A stretch of 64,000 bases of DNA from CPC320 sp002684375 (lineage in GTDB: Bacteria > Pseudomonadota > Alphaproteobacteria > Rhodobacterales > Rhodobacteraceae), in assembly GCA_965662545.1 (NCBI GenBank), contig CBFIHZ010000005.1, positions 1-64,000 on the forward strand, in the 5' to 3' direction. Shown one piece after another: positions 17,229 through 27,379 of this stretch. The position numbers and the translations under genes are program-made. Each line of letters opens with the position of its first letter. Within the stretch, counting starts at the first letter, position 1. Under the pieces are notes generated by a model. The model saw nothing but the letters and a program-made list of their open reading frames with translations. It did not search any database and was not told where the DNA came from.

Positions 17229-17822
17229 ATGGCGCGCACTGCAGGATCACATGCTCAAACCACTGCACCTAAAGTGAAAGCGGCTGCGCTGACCTTATTT
17301 TCCCGCCATGGCTATGCTGCGGTATCAATGCGGCAGATAGCGGCCGAAGTTGGTGTGCAAGCCGGGGCGCTCTATACATATACCCCAGACAAGCAAACCC
17401 TGCTGTTTTCATTGATGCATGATCATATGACCGAATTACTAACCGAATGGGGGCAATTTGTTTGTGAAACCGACCCCTTGGCGCGGTTGATGGGATTTGT
17501 GCGCTGCCATCTCGACTATCACTTGCCGCGTAGGGAAGCGGTGTTTATTTCCTATATGGAGTTGCGCAATCTCAATGAAGAGAACTTTGCAACCATTGAG
17601 AACTTACGCAAGAGCTATGAGGATAGGCTTGAAGAGATTGTTCAGACAGGCATGACGCAGGGTGTTTTTCTAGTTTCAGACAGTAAGATTGCCACTATGG
17701 CGGTGATCGGCCTTTTGAAGGAAACCAGCACTTGGTATCGTCCAGACGGCCGGTTGAGCGCGGCGCAATTGGTTGAGATATACCAAAAAATGGTATTGCA
17801 GGTGTTGGGCGCGCACATATGA
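17229..17822 (+). CDS. TetR/AcrR family transcriptional regulator
   Basis: 197 residues. The N-terminal helix-turn-helix is typical (KVKAAALTLFSRHGYAAVSMRQIAAEVGVQAGALYTYTPDKQTLLFSLM), and the C-terminal helical domain would bind the ligand. A GAAGG ribosome site precedes the ATG. Members with this N-terminal style often control fatty-acyl or branched-chain acyl-CoA breakdown genes, but no such operon adjoins it, so the target is unknown. It converges on the pirin gene. Confidence 0.88.
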   Translation: MARTAGSHAQTTAPKVKAAALTLFSRHGYAAVSMRQIAAEVGVQAGALYTYTPDKQTLLFSLMHDHMTELLTEWGQFVCETDPLARLMGFVRCHLDYHLPRREAVFISYMELRNLNEENFATIENLRKSYEDRLEEIVQTGMTQGVFLVSDSKIATMAVIGLLKETSTWYRPDGRLSAAQLVEIYQKMVLQVLGAHI

Positions 17823-17869
17823 AGCCCAATGCCTCTGGCCTATTGACCACAGGACAGATGTACCGGTGA

Positions 17870-18781
17870 TTAATGTGCCGGTTTTATAAATGTATTGTTG
17901 CGTAGATCGTGCATGGCTTGTCGCAACTCGTCTTGTGTGTTCATCACAATTGGTCCGTGCCAGGCAACCGGTTCGTCGATAGGGGCACCGGAGATCAGCA
18001 GGAACCTGAGACCCTCTTCCCCGGCCTGAACCGTGACTTCATCGCCGGTTCCAAAGCGGATCAAAGTGCGGTCGCCGGACATATCCCGAATGTTGACCTC
18101 TTCGCCGGCGATTTCTTTCTCCAGCAGAACCCCCTGTGGGGCGCTGGCGTCGGCAAACGCCCCAGTGCCTTCAAACACATAGGCAAAGGCGCGGCGATAG
18201 GTGTCGATTTTAAATGTTTTCTTCACCCCGGCAGGTACAAAAATATCCAGATATTGCGGATCGGCGGCGATCCCGTCGACAACACCTGTTTGGCCCCAGA
18301 AGGTCCCGACAATGATTTTCACCTCGGTTCCGTCATCATCGGTTACCAGCGGGATGTCTTTGCCCTGAACGTCTTGATAGCGCGGTGTGGTCATTTTCAG
18401 CGATGCGGGCAAATTTGCCCAGAGTTGAAAGCCGTGCATCTGGCCTTTGGCATTTCCTTTGGGCATCTCTTGGTGCATGATGCCCGAACCTGCGGTCATC
18501 CACTGGACATCGCCAGCGCCCAGACGACCAGTGTTGCCAAGGCTGTCACCATGTTCCACGGTCCCCGACAACACATAGGTGATGGTTTCAATTCCGCGAT
18601 GTGGATGCCAGGGAAACCCTTGCAAGTAATGCGCCGGCACGTCGTTGCGAAAATCATCGAACAACAGGAACGGATCCAATTCGCTGGGGTCGTGAAACCC
18701 AAAGGCGCGGTGCAAATGGACGCCCGCTCCCTCCATTGTCGGTTGGGCTTTGCGGGTTTCAAGGGTTGGGCGTAACGACAT
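17870..18781 (-). CDS. pirin family protein
   Basis: 303 residues from the ATG at 18781. The bicupin pirin signature is clear: FPWHPHRGIETITYVLSGTVEHGDS and GDVQWMTAGSGIMHQEMP, which supply the His/Glu metal ligands, and a C-terminal Pirin_C region (GAPIDEPVAWHGPIVMNTQDEL). Bacterial pirins include quercetinase-like dioxygenases and modulators of central metabolism; the role of this one is unknown. The frame can be extended upstream by over 170 codons, but that part overlaps the next gene antiparallel and is not pirin-like. Confidence 0.9.
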   Translation of the reverse strand: MSLRPTLETRKAQPTMEGAGVHLHRAFGFHDPSELDPFLLFDDFRNDVPAHYLQGFPWHPHRGIETITYVLSGTVEHGDSLGNTGRLGAGDVQWMTAGSGIMHQEMPKGNAKGQMHGFQLWANLPASLKMTTPRYQDVQGKDIPLVTDDDGTEVKIIVGTFWGQTGVVDGIAADPQYLDIFVPAGVKKTFKIDTYRRAFAYVFEGTGAFADASAPQGVLLEKEIAGEEVNIRDMSGDRTLIRFGTGDEVTVQAGEEGLRFLLISGAPIDEPVAWHGPIVMNTQDELRQAMHDLRNNTFIKPAH

Positions 18782-18989
18782 GTTCAAGGTCCTGACACTA
18801 TTTGTACTTGTAAATAGGGCGCCCTTTGTCTTTGTACAATTTTTTTGATCATGGACGGCGCAAGACCCGCGGTACAATCGCGCACAACCGGCGCGGTGTC
18901 TCGACATTCTTTGCGCCGGGATGTCGCAAACAGACTGTAGAGGTGTAAAGCCGCGTGTAAGTCTTGTCGAAACAATGGGGAGAAACGCC

Positions 18990-19934
18990 ATGCGCGTCGG
19001 TTTTATTGGTCTTGGGAATGTGGGTGCAAAATTGTCAGGCAGCCTTTTGCGCAACGGTGTGGATTTATATGTGCACGATCTTGAGACCGAACTGGTTGCG
19101 GGCTTTGTCGCCCGTGGTGCCCGTGACGGCGGCAGTCCGGCGCAACTTATGCAGGCTTGCGACACCGTTATTACCTGTCTGCCTAGTCCAGCCGCCTGTG
19201 CGGCGGTTATGGAGCAAATGCTGCCAGAAATGGTACCGGGTAAAACTTGGATCGAGATGTCTACCACCGATGCCTCAGAGGTGCGTCGTCTGGCCGAGCA
19301 GGTCAATGCTGTCGGAGCGGAGGCGGTCGAATGTCCGGTGTCGGGGGGCTGTCACCGGGCGGATACGGCGAATATTTCGATTTTCGCCGGCTGTTCCCGC
19401 CCAGTTTTTGAACGGGTTCTGCCGCTGTTGACGCTGATGGGCCGGCGGGTGTTACACACAGGTGATTTGGGATCGGCCAGTATTCTCAAAGTGATGACAA
19501 ACTATCTGGCAACCGCCAATCTGCTGACTGTCTGCGAGGCGTTGGTGACGATGAAGGCGGCGGGTCTTGATCTGGCGACCACCTATGAGGCGATTAAAAT
19601 CTCTTCTGGCACGTCATTTGTGCATGAAACTGAAAGCCAACTGATCCTGTCGGGATCGCGGGATGTTAATTTCACTATGGATTTGGTGCTGAAAGATATC
19701 GGGCTGTTTCAAAAAATCGCCGATGATCTGGGCGTGCCGTTGGAGCTGTCACCGCAGATTATATCAATCATGCAGGATGGGCAGGCGCGGTTTGGGGCCC
19801 GCGCACAATCGGACCGTATTATCGAACGGCTTGAACAGGCGACAGGCCTGAGTGTTCTGGCTGACGGGTTTCCAGAGGCCTTGGTGGATGATGAACCCGA
19901 AGAGATTGGCTATGAGGTACGCCCTGAGCATTGA
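18990..19934 (+). CDS. NAD(P)-dependent beta-hydroxyacid dehydrogenase (HIBADH family)
   Basis: 314 residues from the ATG at 18990, which has GGGGAGA seven bases upstream. Rossmann motif GFIGLGNVGAKL starts the protein, followed by the substrate-binding block ECPVSGGCHRADTANISIFAG and the catalytic-Lys region ILKVMTNYLATANL. The family oxidises 3-hydroxyisobutyrate, tartronate semialdehyde and related beta-hydroxyacids. Here the catalytic block reads SILKVMTNY, where the family usually has GxxxKxxNN; Lys is kept and the second Asn is replaced by Tyr. Substrate unknown. Confidence 0.85.
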   Translation: MRVGFIGLGNVGAKLSGSLLRNGVDLYVHDLETELVAGFVARGARDGGSPAQLMQACDTVITCLPSPAACAAVMEQMLPEMVPGKTWIEMSTTDASEVRRLAEQVNAVGAEAVECPVSGGCHRADTANISIFAGCSRPVFERVLPLLTLMGRRVLHTGDLGSASILKVMTNYLATANLLTVCEALVTMKAAGLDLATTYEAIKISSGTSFVHETESQLILSGSRDVNFTMDLVLKDIGLFQKIADDLGVPLELSPQIISIMQDGQARFGARAQSDRIIERLEQATGLSVLADGFPEALVDDEPEEIGYEVRPEH

Positions 19935-19991
19935 GGGGTCGCTTCTGCCATGGATTTGGGGTATCCGAGCACCCACGCAGTGAGGTGCCCT

Positions 19992-20471
19992 ATGTCGTCT
20001 GAAATCTTGACCACAGTCCAGGCCAGCGCGCCGCGCAGGTTGTTTGGCGTCACTCTAAACATCTTGCTGGGCCTGCTGTTGATCTATATCGCCTTAATCA
20101 AGCCACCCGCGCATGTGGGCTTGCAGGCGTTTTTGGTTCTCTTGGGTGCCACTGTGCTCTGGCTTGGACAAAAAATGTGGTACGCGACCCAACGGGTTAT
20201 CGAACTGACAGACACCGAGTTGCGCGACAGTACCGGTGAGGTGATCGCCTATGTAGATCAAATTATATCGATTGACCGCGGTATGTTGGCGTTCAAACCC
20301 TCGAACGGATTTATCTTCAAGGTAAAATCCGCACAGCCCCGCGCTTGGAGCCCGGGTCTTTGGTGGCGGTTTGGACGGCGCGTCGGGGTCGGTGGGGTGA
20401 CCCCGGGGTCCAGTACGAAAATGATGTCTGATATAATTGCGGCAAAACTGGCTGAGCGCGCGCAGGAGTGA
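19992..20471 (+). CDS. membrane protein of unknown function
   Basis: 159 residues from the ATG at 19992 (GAGGTG upstream). Two hydrophobic segments are packed near the N-terminus (about residues 19-39 and 44-62), followed by a soluble domain (RVIELTDTELRDSTGEVIAYVDQIISIDRG) that resembles the PH-like domains of small bacterial membrane proteins. The C-terminus is Gly-rich then helical. It follows the dehydrogenase by 57 bases and may share its transcript. Confidence 0.7.
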   Translation: MSSEILTTVQASAPRRLFGVTLNILLGLLLIYIALIKPPAHVGLQAFLVLLGATVLWLGQKMWYATQRVIELTDTELRDSTGEVIAYVDQIISIDRGMLAFKPSNGFIFKVKSAQPRAWSPGLWWRFGRRVGVGGVTPGSSTKMMSDIIAAKLAERAQE

Positions 20472-20744
20472 GTGGCTCTCTTCCACAGATGGGTGATTCG
20501 CTATGAAATAGAAACGCAGGCGTGATTTTGTCGCGACATTGCGCGGATCGAGATACAATTGTTGTTTGCAGGTTTTTTGATAGAGTTTTTGTGGTTTGCG
20601 CCTGCAATTCTAAAATTGATTTTCAAAAAATGACTATAAATTAAGCAAAAACTGTGTAGGGTCATATTATTAAAAGATTTCTTAATCGTTATGGGCTGAA
20701 CAATAGGCCTCGTAAATAGTTCCGGTGCAGGCAAAGGATATCCG

Positions 20745-22175
20745 ATGAAAAATTTCAAAGAACCAAGTTTCCGTGAAAGTGTTGACCTTATGTTTAACCG
20801 GGCGGTGGCCCTGCTGGATTTGTCACCGGGGCTTGAAGAAAAAATACGGGTTTGTAACGCCACGTATACGGTCCGTTTTGGGGTCCGGTTGCGCGGCCGT
20901 ATTCAGACATTTGTTGGATATAGATCGGTGCATTCGGAACATACCGAACCGGTAAAGGGTGGGATCCGCTACTCAATGGGCGTAGACCAAGATGAGGTCG
21001 AGGCTCTTGCCGCTCTGATGACCTATAAGTGTGCGCTGGTAGAAGCCCCGTTTGGCGGTTCCAAGGGGGGGCTGCGGATCGATCCTCGTGAATATGACGA
21101 ACATGAACTTGAATTGATCACCCGGCGCTTTGCCTATGAGTTGATTAAGCGTGATCTGATCAACCCTTCGCAAAATGTGCCGGCTCCGGATATGGGCACG
21201 GGCGAACGCGAAATGGCCTGGATGGCCGATCAATACGCGCGGATGAATACCACTGATATCAATTCGCGCGCCTGTGTGACCGGCAAGCCGCTGAATGCCG
21301 GGGGTATAGCCGGCCGGGTTGAGGCGACGGGGCGGGGCGTGCAATACGCCTTGCGGGAATTTTTCCGTCATCCCGAAGACGTTGCTAAGGCAAATTTAGA
21401 CGGCAATCTCGATGGTAAACGTATCATCGTTCAGGGATTGGGAAATGTGGGCTATCACGCTGCCAAATTTCTTGCCGCTGAAGATGGTTCATTAATTATC
21501 GGTATTATCGAGTGGGACGGGGCTTTGCTGGATCCCAAAGGTTTGGATGTAGAAGCCGTTCACCATTGGATTGCTGAGCATGGGGGCGTCAAAGGCTTTC
21601 CCGGAGCCACTTATGTGGCGGATGGGGCGCTGGCGCTGGAAGAGCCTTGCGATATTTTGATCCCTGCCGCCTTGGAGGGAGTGATTAATTTAGAGAATGC
21701 AGACCGCATTAAGGCGCGACTGTTGATTGAGGCGGCAAATGGTCCGGTCACCGCTGGAGCCAATGATATTTTATGTGAGAAAGGCGTGGTTATCATTCCT
21801 GACATGTATGCCAACGCCGGGGGTGTTACGGTCTCTTACTTTGAATGGGTGAAAAACCTAAGCCATATCCGTTTTGGCCGCATGCAGCGACGCCAGGAAG
21901 AGGCTCGCCACCAACTGCTGGTCGACGAATTAGAGCGACTAGATCGCTATTCGGGAGACAAGTGGTCGATGAGTTCCAGCTTTAAGGAAAAATACCTGCG
22001 GGGCGCTGACGAACTGGAATTGGTGCGCTCGGGCTTAGATGACACGATGCGGGTGGCGTATCAGTCATTCCGCGAGGTTTGGCATACCCGCAAAGACGTT
22101 CCTGATCTGCGAACGGCAGCCTTCTTGCTGGCTATTGAACGCGTGGCGGCAAGTTATCGCGCGAAAGGTATGTAA
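20745..22175 (+). CDS. gdhA: Glu/Leu/Phe/Val dehydrogenase (glutamate dehydrogenase)
   Basis: 476 residues, close to NAD-type glutamate dehydrogenases of alphaproteobacteria. Catalytic-domain markers are VKGGIRYSMGVDQDEVEALAALM, the Lys-containing APFGGSKGGLRIDP, and NVPAPDMGTGEREMAWMADQY; the NAD-binding domain has IVQGLGNVGYHAAKF. It catalyses reversible oxidative deamination of glutamate to 2-oxoglutarate. The sequence does not let me exclude a related amino-acid dehydrogenase completely. AAAGGA precedes the ATG. It lies 177 bases upstream of soxB in the same direction. Confidence 0.88.
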   Translation: MKNFKEPSFRESVDLMFNRAVALLDLSPGLEEKIRVCNATYTVRFGVRLRGRIQTFVGYRSVHSEHTEPVKGGIRYSMGVDQDEVEALAALMTYKCALVEAPFGGSKGGLRIDPREYDEHELELITRRFAYELIKRDLINPSQNVPAPDMGTGEREMAWMADQYARMNTTDINSRACVTGKPLNAGGIAGRVEATGRGVQYALREFFRHPEDVAKANLDGNLDGKRIIVQGLGNVGYHAAKFLAAEDGSLIIGIIEWDGALLDPKGLDVEAVHHWIAEHGGVKGFPGATYVADGALALEEPCDILIPAALEGVINLENADRIKARLLIEAANGPVTAGANDILCEKGVVIIPDMYANAGGVTVSYFEWVKNLSHIRFGRMQRRQEEARHQLLVDELERLDRYSGDKWSMSSSFKEKYLRGADELELVRSGLDDTMRVAYQSFREVWHTRKDVPDLRTAAFLLAIERVAASYRAKGM

Positions 22176-22352
22176 ACACAATCGCTGCCGGCGCTGAAAT
22201 GCATCGTTGGTGCTGGTCTTTTGTGAATAAAGGCATTATTCTTGCAGCTATAGAAAAGATATAAATGGGCCGGCTGACGAGGAGCGGTGCAGGCTCTTGG
22301 TCAGTTTCGGTTTGAGCCAAACGTGGTATTGGTCGTCAATTAGGAGCAGCTT

Positions 22353-23606
22353 ATGGGGTTTTCCGGCTGGCGTGTTATTAAGGAAGGTTTGACCGGAAAC
22401 CGCGGTTGGAAGCCGCAGTGGCGTGACGCTGCCCCAAAGAAAGATTACGATGTCTTGATTATAGGCGGTGGCGGACACGGGCTTGCCACAGCTTATTATC
22501 TTGCCAAAGAACACGGTATAACCAACGTTGCAGTGTTGGAAAAGGGCCATCTTGGCAGTGGTAATATTGGCCGCAATACCACATTGGTGCGATCCAATTA
22601 CATGATGCCGGGCAACTCGGAATTCTATAGCCACTCGCTTAAATTGTGGGAAGGGCTGTCGCAAGAACTCAATTACAACGTGATGCACTCCCCGCGCGGC
22701 CAGATTGTATTGAACCACTCGGATGCGCAGCGGGATGGGGCTGTGCGCCGCGGTAATGCGATGATTAATCGTGGGGATGAAGCAGAATTGCTGACCCGTG
22801 ATGATGTGCGCCGGATGGTGCCCTACCTTAATTTCGACAGTGCCCGGTTCCCGATTTATGGAGGTTTGTTACAACGCCGTGCTGGAACCGCCCGTCACGA
22901 TGCCGTGGCATGGGGCTATGCGCGCGCTGCCGACGAACGCGGTGTTGATCTGGTGCAAAATTGTGAAGTTACCGGTATTGATATGAAAAATGGCAAAGTG
23001 ACTGGTGTTCAAACCACAAGAGGGGTTATTCGAGCACCCAAAATTGCGGTTGTCGTGGCGGGGCGGTCAAGTCAGGTGGCGGCGATGGCGGGGATGCGCC
23101 TGCCGATTGAAAGCCATGTTTTACAGGCCTTTGTTACTGAGGGACTCAAACCGTGCATTGATCATGTGATTAGTTTTGGCATGGGGCATTTTTATATCAG
23201 CCAGTCCGATAAGGGGGGCTTGGTATTCGGCGGCAATCTGGATTTTTATGCGTCTTACGCCTCGCGGGGTAATTTGCCGATGAAAGAACATGTGATGGAG
23301 GCCGCGATGACGCTGATGCCGATGATCGGCAAGGCAAAAGTGTTGCGCAGCTGGGGCGGGATTATGGATATGACCCCCGACGGCAGCCCGATTATCGATA
23401 GAACGTTGATCGACGGTCTGTATTTAAACTGCGGCTGGTGCTATGGCGGATTTAAGGCAGTGCCCGCTTCGGGCTATGGGTTTGCCCATTTGTTGGCCAC
23501 GGATCAACATCATGCAACCGCGTCGAAATTCCGGTTAGACCGGTTTCGGTCGGGACGCGGATTGATGGATGAAGAGGCCACCGGCAGCCAGCATAACTTG
23601 CATTAG
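22353..23606 (+). CDS. soxB: sarcosine oxidase subunit beta
   Basis: 417 residues. SoxB is the catalytic flavoprotein subunit of the heterotetrameric enzyme that oxidises sarcosine to glycine. It has the FAD-binding motif DVLIIGGGGHGLATAYYLAKEHG and the conserved block QRRAGTARHDAVAWGYARAA, where a His (His182 here) carries the covalent FMN in characterised enzymes. The C-terminal SPIIDRT and LYLNCGWCYGGFKAVPASG are also typical. AGGAG precedes the start. First gene of soxBDAG. Confidence 0.97.
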   Translation: MGFSGWRVIKEGLTGNRGWKPQWRDAAPKKDYDVLIIGGGGHGLATAYYLAKEHGITNVAVLEKGHLGSGNIGRNTTLVRSNYMMPGNSEFYSHSLKLWEGLSQELNYNVMHSPRGQIVLNHSDAQRDGAVRRGNAMINRGDEAELLTRDDVRRMVPYLNFDSARFPIYGGLLQRRAGTARHDAVAWGYARAADERGVDLVQNCEVTGIDMKNGKVTGVQTTRGVIRAPKIAVVVAGRSSQVAAMAGMRLPIESHVLQAFVTEGLKPCIDHVISFGMGHFYISQSDKGGLVFGGNLDFYASYASRGNLPMKEHVMEAAMTLMPMIGKAKVLRSWGGIMDMTPDGSPIIDRTLIDGLYLNCGWCYGGFKAVPASGYGFAHLLATDQHHATASKFRLDRFRSGRGLMDEEATGSQHNLH

Positions 23607-23626
23607 ACGACGGGGAGAGAACGACC

Positions 23627-23899
23627 ATGCGCATTACGTGTCCCATCTGTGGAGAGCGCGACAGGCGGGAATTTTATTATAAAGGTGATGCGCTGGCGCT
23701 TAACCGACCCGGAACCGATGGCGGTGAAAAGGCTTGGGATGATTACTTACACATGCGGGATAACCCGGCTGGCGAAACCCGTGACCTGTGGTTTCACGAG
23801 GCGGGATGCTCGGCTTGGATTGTGGTAACGCGCAATACCGTAACCCATGAGATTTTGGCCACAGAGCTGGCCTCAAAGGTCAAGGAATCAGCGATATGA
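23627..23899 (+). CDS. soxD: sarcosine oxidase subunit delta
   Basis: 90 residues. The small delta subunit binds one zinc ion; candidate ligands here are the CPIC pair near the N-terminus (Cys5 and Cys8) with the later HEAGCSAW. The block RREFYYKGDA is typical of the family. GGGGAGAG precedes the ATG. The stop overlaps the start of soxA by four bases (ATGA), which indicates translational coupling. Confidence 0.96.
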   Translation: MRITCPICGERDRREFYYKGDALALNRPGTDGGEKAWDDYLHMRDNPAGETRDLWFHEAGCSAWIVVTRNTVTHEILATELASKVKESAI

Positions 23900-26832
23900 G
23901 GCTTGAAACCGGGGGTATGATTGATCGTGAGACACCGGTCACATTTACATTCGACGGTAAAAGCTATCAGGGTTTTGCCGGGGATACGCTGGCTTCAGCG
24001 CTTCTGGCCAATGGTGTTAAATTGCTGGGGCGCTCGTTCAAATACCATAGACCGCGCGGGGTTTTTACCACTGGCAGCGCCGAGCCAAACGCGTTGGTGA
24101 CCATTGGGGAAGGCGCGCAGACTGACCCCAATATCCGCGCCACGATGCAGGAGATTTTTCCTGGCATGGTGGCGCGCAGTCAAAATAACTGGCCATCTCT
24201 GCGATACGATGTGTTGGCGGTCAATGATCTGCTGTCCCCATTTCTGGGGGCAGGCTTTTATTACAAGACGTTTATGTGGCCGCAGTCGTTCTGGTCAAAA
24301 ATATATGAACCAGTGATCCGTCGCGCAGCGGGTTTGGGGGCTTTGTCCGGTCAATCAAACGAGGATCTGTATGAAAAAGCCTTTGCGTTTTGCGATATTT
24401 TGATCATCGGCGCAGGACCGACGGGTTTAATGGCAGCCCTGACGGCAGGACGGGCCGGGGCGGATGTGATCCTTGCCGATGAAGACAGCATCATGGGCGG
24501 GCGTCTGAACGGCGAAACGCTGATGGTTGCTGGTCAAACAGGGGCTGATTGGGCGGCAGAGTGCGTGGCAGAACTTACAGCATTGCCGAATGTCCGACTG
24601 ATGTCTCGAACCACGGTGACCGGGGCTTATGATCAAGGCACCTATGGCGCGCTGGAGCGGTTGCCACGGGGCGGTCAGGACACCACAGAGGATCTGCCGG
24701 TCGAATGTTTCTGGCGTATCGTTGCCAAACGGACGATTTTGGCAGCGGGCGCGCTGGAGCGCAGCATCGCCTTTGCGGATAATGATCGACCGGGAATTAT
24801 GTCTGCGGGGGCGGTCCGCACCTATGTTAACCGGTGGGGGGTTGCGCCAGGTCAAAAAGTTGTGGTGTTTGGCAATAATGATGACGCCCATCGGACGGCC
24901 CATGATCTGGTGGCCGCCGGTATCGAAGTGGCGGCACTGGTTGACAGCCGACCCGAGGCGGAGGCAAACGGCGATTTTCCGATCTATGCCGGGTCTATGC
25001 TCTGTGGCAGCAGCGGGCGCCATGGATTAAAGTCGGTGCAACTGCAACGGGCGGATGGAACGACACACACGATTGAGGCCGACTGTCTGGCAGTATCCGG
25101 CGGGTGGAACCCGACGGTTCACCTGACCTGCCATATGAACGGCCGTCCAAAATGGGACCCAGAGATTGCCAGCTTTATCCCTGTGGCAAAGACTATACCA
25201 AACCTTGTTGCTGCCGGAGCCTGCAATGGCGTGTTTTCGACACACCACTGTCTGCGAGAGGGTCATTCGGCGGCAAACGCGGCTCTTTCAGCATTAAAAA
25301 TTAAGATTAAAAAAACATCTACTCCTAAAGCAGAGGATCAGGCTTATTCTATCTCGGCGCTCTGGGCGGTGCCAGGAGAGGGCCGCGCTTGGGTCGATTT
25401 GCAAAACGATGTCACGGTTAAGGACATCAAGCAATCGGCAGCAGAAAGCTATTCTTCGGTCGAGCATATGAAACGCTATACGACGCAAGGGATGGCACCA
25501 GATCAGGGGAAAAATTCCAATGTGCAAGCGCTGGCCTTGCTGGCAGATGTCACTGGCCGCGGCATCCCCGAAACAGGCGTTACCACATTCCGCCCACCCT
25601 ATGTGCCGGTATCGATTGCTGCAATGGGAGCGGGGGCGCAGGGTATGGGCTTTGCTCCGCGCCGGCTGATTACTTCACATAAAGCCAGCCTTGAGCGTGG
25701 CGCGCCGATGATTGAGGCCGGTCTTTGGTATCGCCCGAGTTATTTTCCGATCCCGGGTGAGGTGACGTGGCGGCAATCTTGCGACCGCGAGGTTGGTTAT
25801 GTGCGCAACGTGGTTGGGGTCAGCGATGTGTCGACTTTGGGTAAAATTGATATTCAGGGACCGGATGCGCCAGCATTTCTGGATTTTGTCTATACCAATA
25901 TGTTCAGCACGCTGAAACCGGGACGGGTGCGGTATGGGCTGATGTTGCGCGAAGATGGTGTGGTGATGGATGACGGAACTACGGCGTGTTTGGCCCCGCA
26001 CCATTACGTCATGACGACCTCGACGGCGGCGGCGGGTGAGGTGATGCGGCATCTTGAATTCGTGCGTCAATGTCTATGCCCTCAGATGGATGTGCACATC
26101 ATGTCCGTGACCGAAAACTGGGCGCAATTTGCCATTGCGGGACCAAAATCGCGGATGTTGTTGAACGGGGTGCTAGATCAACGGATCAGCAATCAGAGCT
26201 GGCCGTTCATGTCCTGTGGCGATGTCAGCATTCAGGGGGTAGACGGGCGATTGTTTCGGATATCTTTTAGTGGTGAACACGCCTATGAAATTGCCGTGCC
26301 CGCGCGCTATGGCGACAGTCTGTTCCGCAGTTTGGTGGCGCGGGCCGAAACCATGGGAGGCGGGGTTTATGGGCTTGAGGCACTGGATGTGCTGCGTCTT
26401 GAGAAGGGCTTTTTAACCCATGCTGAAATTGAGGGCCGCACCACTGCGACCGATCTTGGGATGGAGCGGATGATGAGCAATCGAAAAGACTTTATCGGCA
26501 AGGCGGCGGCGCTGCGACCGGGCTTGTCCGGAGCCGATCGTGAACAATTGGTAGGCTTGAAATCTATGGGCGCAATCAAACAGTTAACGGCTGGTGCCCA
26601 TCTGTTTAATCCGACCGACAATCCCGAGAGCGCCACCGATCAAGGTCATGTGACCTCCGTTGGGTTTTCACCGACATATGGCCACTTTCTGGGACTGGCT
26701 TTTTTGAAAAACGGACACAACCGTCACGGTGAAAAGGTGCGGATGGTGGACACTGTTCAAGGGGTTGAAACGCTGTGCGAAGTGCATGATCCAGTCCTGT
26801 TTGATCCGACGGGAGACCTTGCGCGTGGCTGA
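23896..26832 (+). CDS. soxA: sarcosine oxidase subunit alpha
   Basis: 978 residues. SoxA carries NAD and the folate-binding domain that accepts the methylene group, giving 5,10-methylenetetrahydrofolate. In order: an N-terminal ferredoxin-like domain without iron-sulfur ligands (residues 12-100), a Rossmann domain with IIGAGPTGL (about 171-178), a conserved GIMSAGAVRTYVNRWGV block, and a C-terminal GcvT-type aminomethyltransferase domain from about residue 600 (SFSGEHAYEIAVPARYG). The start overlaps soxD by four bases and the end overlaps soxG by eight. Confidence 0.97.
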   Translation: MRLETGGMIDRETPVTFTFDGKSYQGFAGDTLASALLANGVKLLGRSFKYHRPRGVFTTGSAEPNALVTIGEGAQTDPNIRATMQEIFPGMVARSQNNWPSLRYDVLAVNDLLSPFLGAGFYYKTFMWPQSFWSKIYEPVIRRAAGLGALSGQSNEDLYEKAFAFCDILIIGAGPTGLMAALTAGRAGADVILADEDSIMGGRLNGETLMVAGQTGADWAAECVAELTALPNVRLMSRTTVTGAYDQGTYGALERLPRGGQDTTEDLPVECFWRIVAKRTILAAGALERSIAFADNDRPGIMSAGAVRTYVNRWGVAPGQKVVVFGNNDDAHRTAHDLVAAGIEVAALVDSRPEAEANGDFPIYAGSMLCGSSGRHGLKSVQLQRADGTTHTIEADCLAVSGGWNPTVHLTCHMNGRPKWDPEIASFIPVAKTIPNLVAAGACNGVFSTHHCLREGHSAANAALSALKIKIKKTSTPKAEDQAYSISALWAVPGEGRAWVDLQNDVTVKDIKQSAAESYSSVEHMKRYTTQGMAPDQGKNSNVQALALLADVTGRGIPETGVTTFRPPYVPVSIAAMGAGAQGMGFAPRRLITSHKASLERGAPMIEAGLWYRPSYFPIPGEVTWRQSCDREVGYVRNVVGVSDVSTLGKIDIQGPDAPAFLDFVYTNMFSTLKPGRVRYGLMLREDGVVMDDGTTACLAPHHYVMTTSTAAAGEVMRHLEFVRQCLCPQMDVHIMSVTENWAQFAIAGPKSRMLLNGVLDQRISNQSWPFMSCGDVSIQGVDGRLFRISFSGEHAYEIAVPARYGDSLFRSLVARAETMGGGVYGLEALDVLRLEKGFLTHAEIEGRTTATDLGMERMMSNRKDFIGKAAALRPGLSGADREQLVGLKSMGAIKQLTAGAHLFNPTDNPESATDQGHVTSVGFSPTYGHFLGLAFLKNGHNRHGEKVRMVDTVQGVETLCEVHDPVLFDPTGDLARG

Positions 26833-27379
26833 ATTGATTGCAAAAACCGCCTGTGCCGACTTGTTGCCGCTTGAGTTTGTTGGGCTGACCCTGACCGAAG
26901 TTGTCGAAGACAACGTCACTGTCATTGCGCCCTACAAAGACCAGCATAAGGCGGTTTCCGATCTACTTCAGAAAACCCATGGTTTTGGCTTGCCAGCGGT
27001 CAACCGTTCATCGGGCAAAGAGGGCGGCAGAGCCATTTGGTTTTCTCAAGGGCAATGGATGGTTCTTGGACCTGCGCTAGGCTTGAAATTGTCCAAAATT
27101 GCTGCTGTTGTGGATCAATCCGACGCCTGGACAATCGTGCGCTTAGAGGGGGCAGCGGCAGAAGATGTTTTGGCGCGTCTTGTGCCAGTCAATCTGAGCC
27201 GTTCGGCGTTTAAACGCGGGCATACTGTGCGCAGTAGCCTCTATCACATGATGGCCAGTATCACCCGCATTGGGAATAATACCTTTCAAATAATTGTGTT
27301 CCGATCAATGGCGGAAACTTTGGTACATGATTTGAGCGTCGCAATGAAAAGTGTTTTGGCCCGTCAACGTCAGGGCTGA
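26825..27379 (+). CDS. soxG: sarcosine oxidase subunit gamma
   Basis: 184 residues from a GTG at 26825, inside the end of soxA and with GGGAGACC upstream. SoxG is the GcvT-like gamma subunit of heterotetrameric sarcosine oxidase; it has no catalytic residues of its own. Matching phrases are AWTIVRLEGAAAEDVLARLVPVNLS and VRSSLYHMMASITRIG. A longer reading from 26729 runs antisense-like through soxA in another frame and is unlikely. The usual partners folD and purU are not nearby. Confidence 0.92.
   Translation: MAELIAKTACADLLPLEFVGLTLTEVVEDNVTVIAPYKDQHKAVSDLLQKTHGFGLPAVNRSSGKEGGRAIWFSQGQWMVLGPALGLKLSKIAAVVDQSDAWTIVRLEGAAAEDVLARLVPVNLSRSAFKRGHTVRSSLYHMMASITRIGNNTFQIIVFRSMAETLVHDLSVAMKSVLARQRQG

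Noticed and set aside
18782..19306. N-terminal extension of the pirin frame
   Set aside because: It is antiparallel to the HIBADH-type gene and not pirin-like; pirin starts at 18781.
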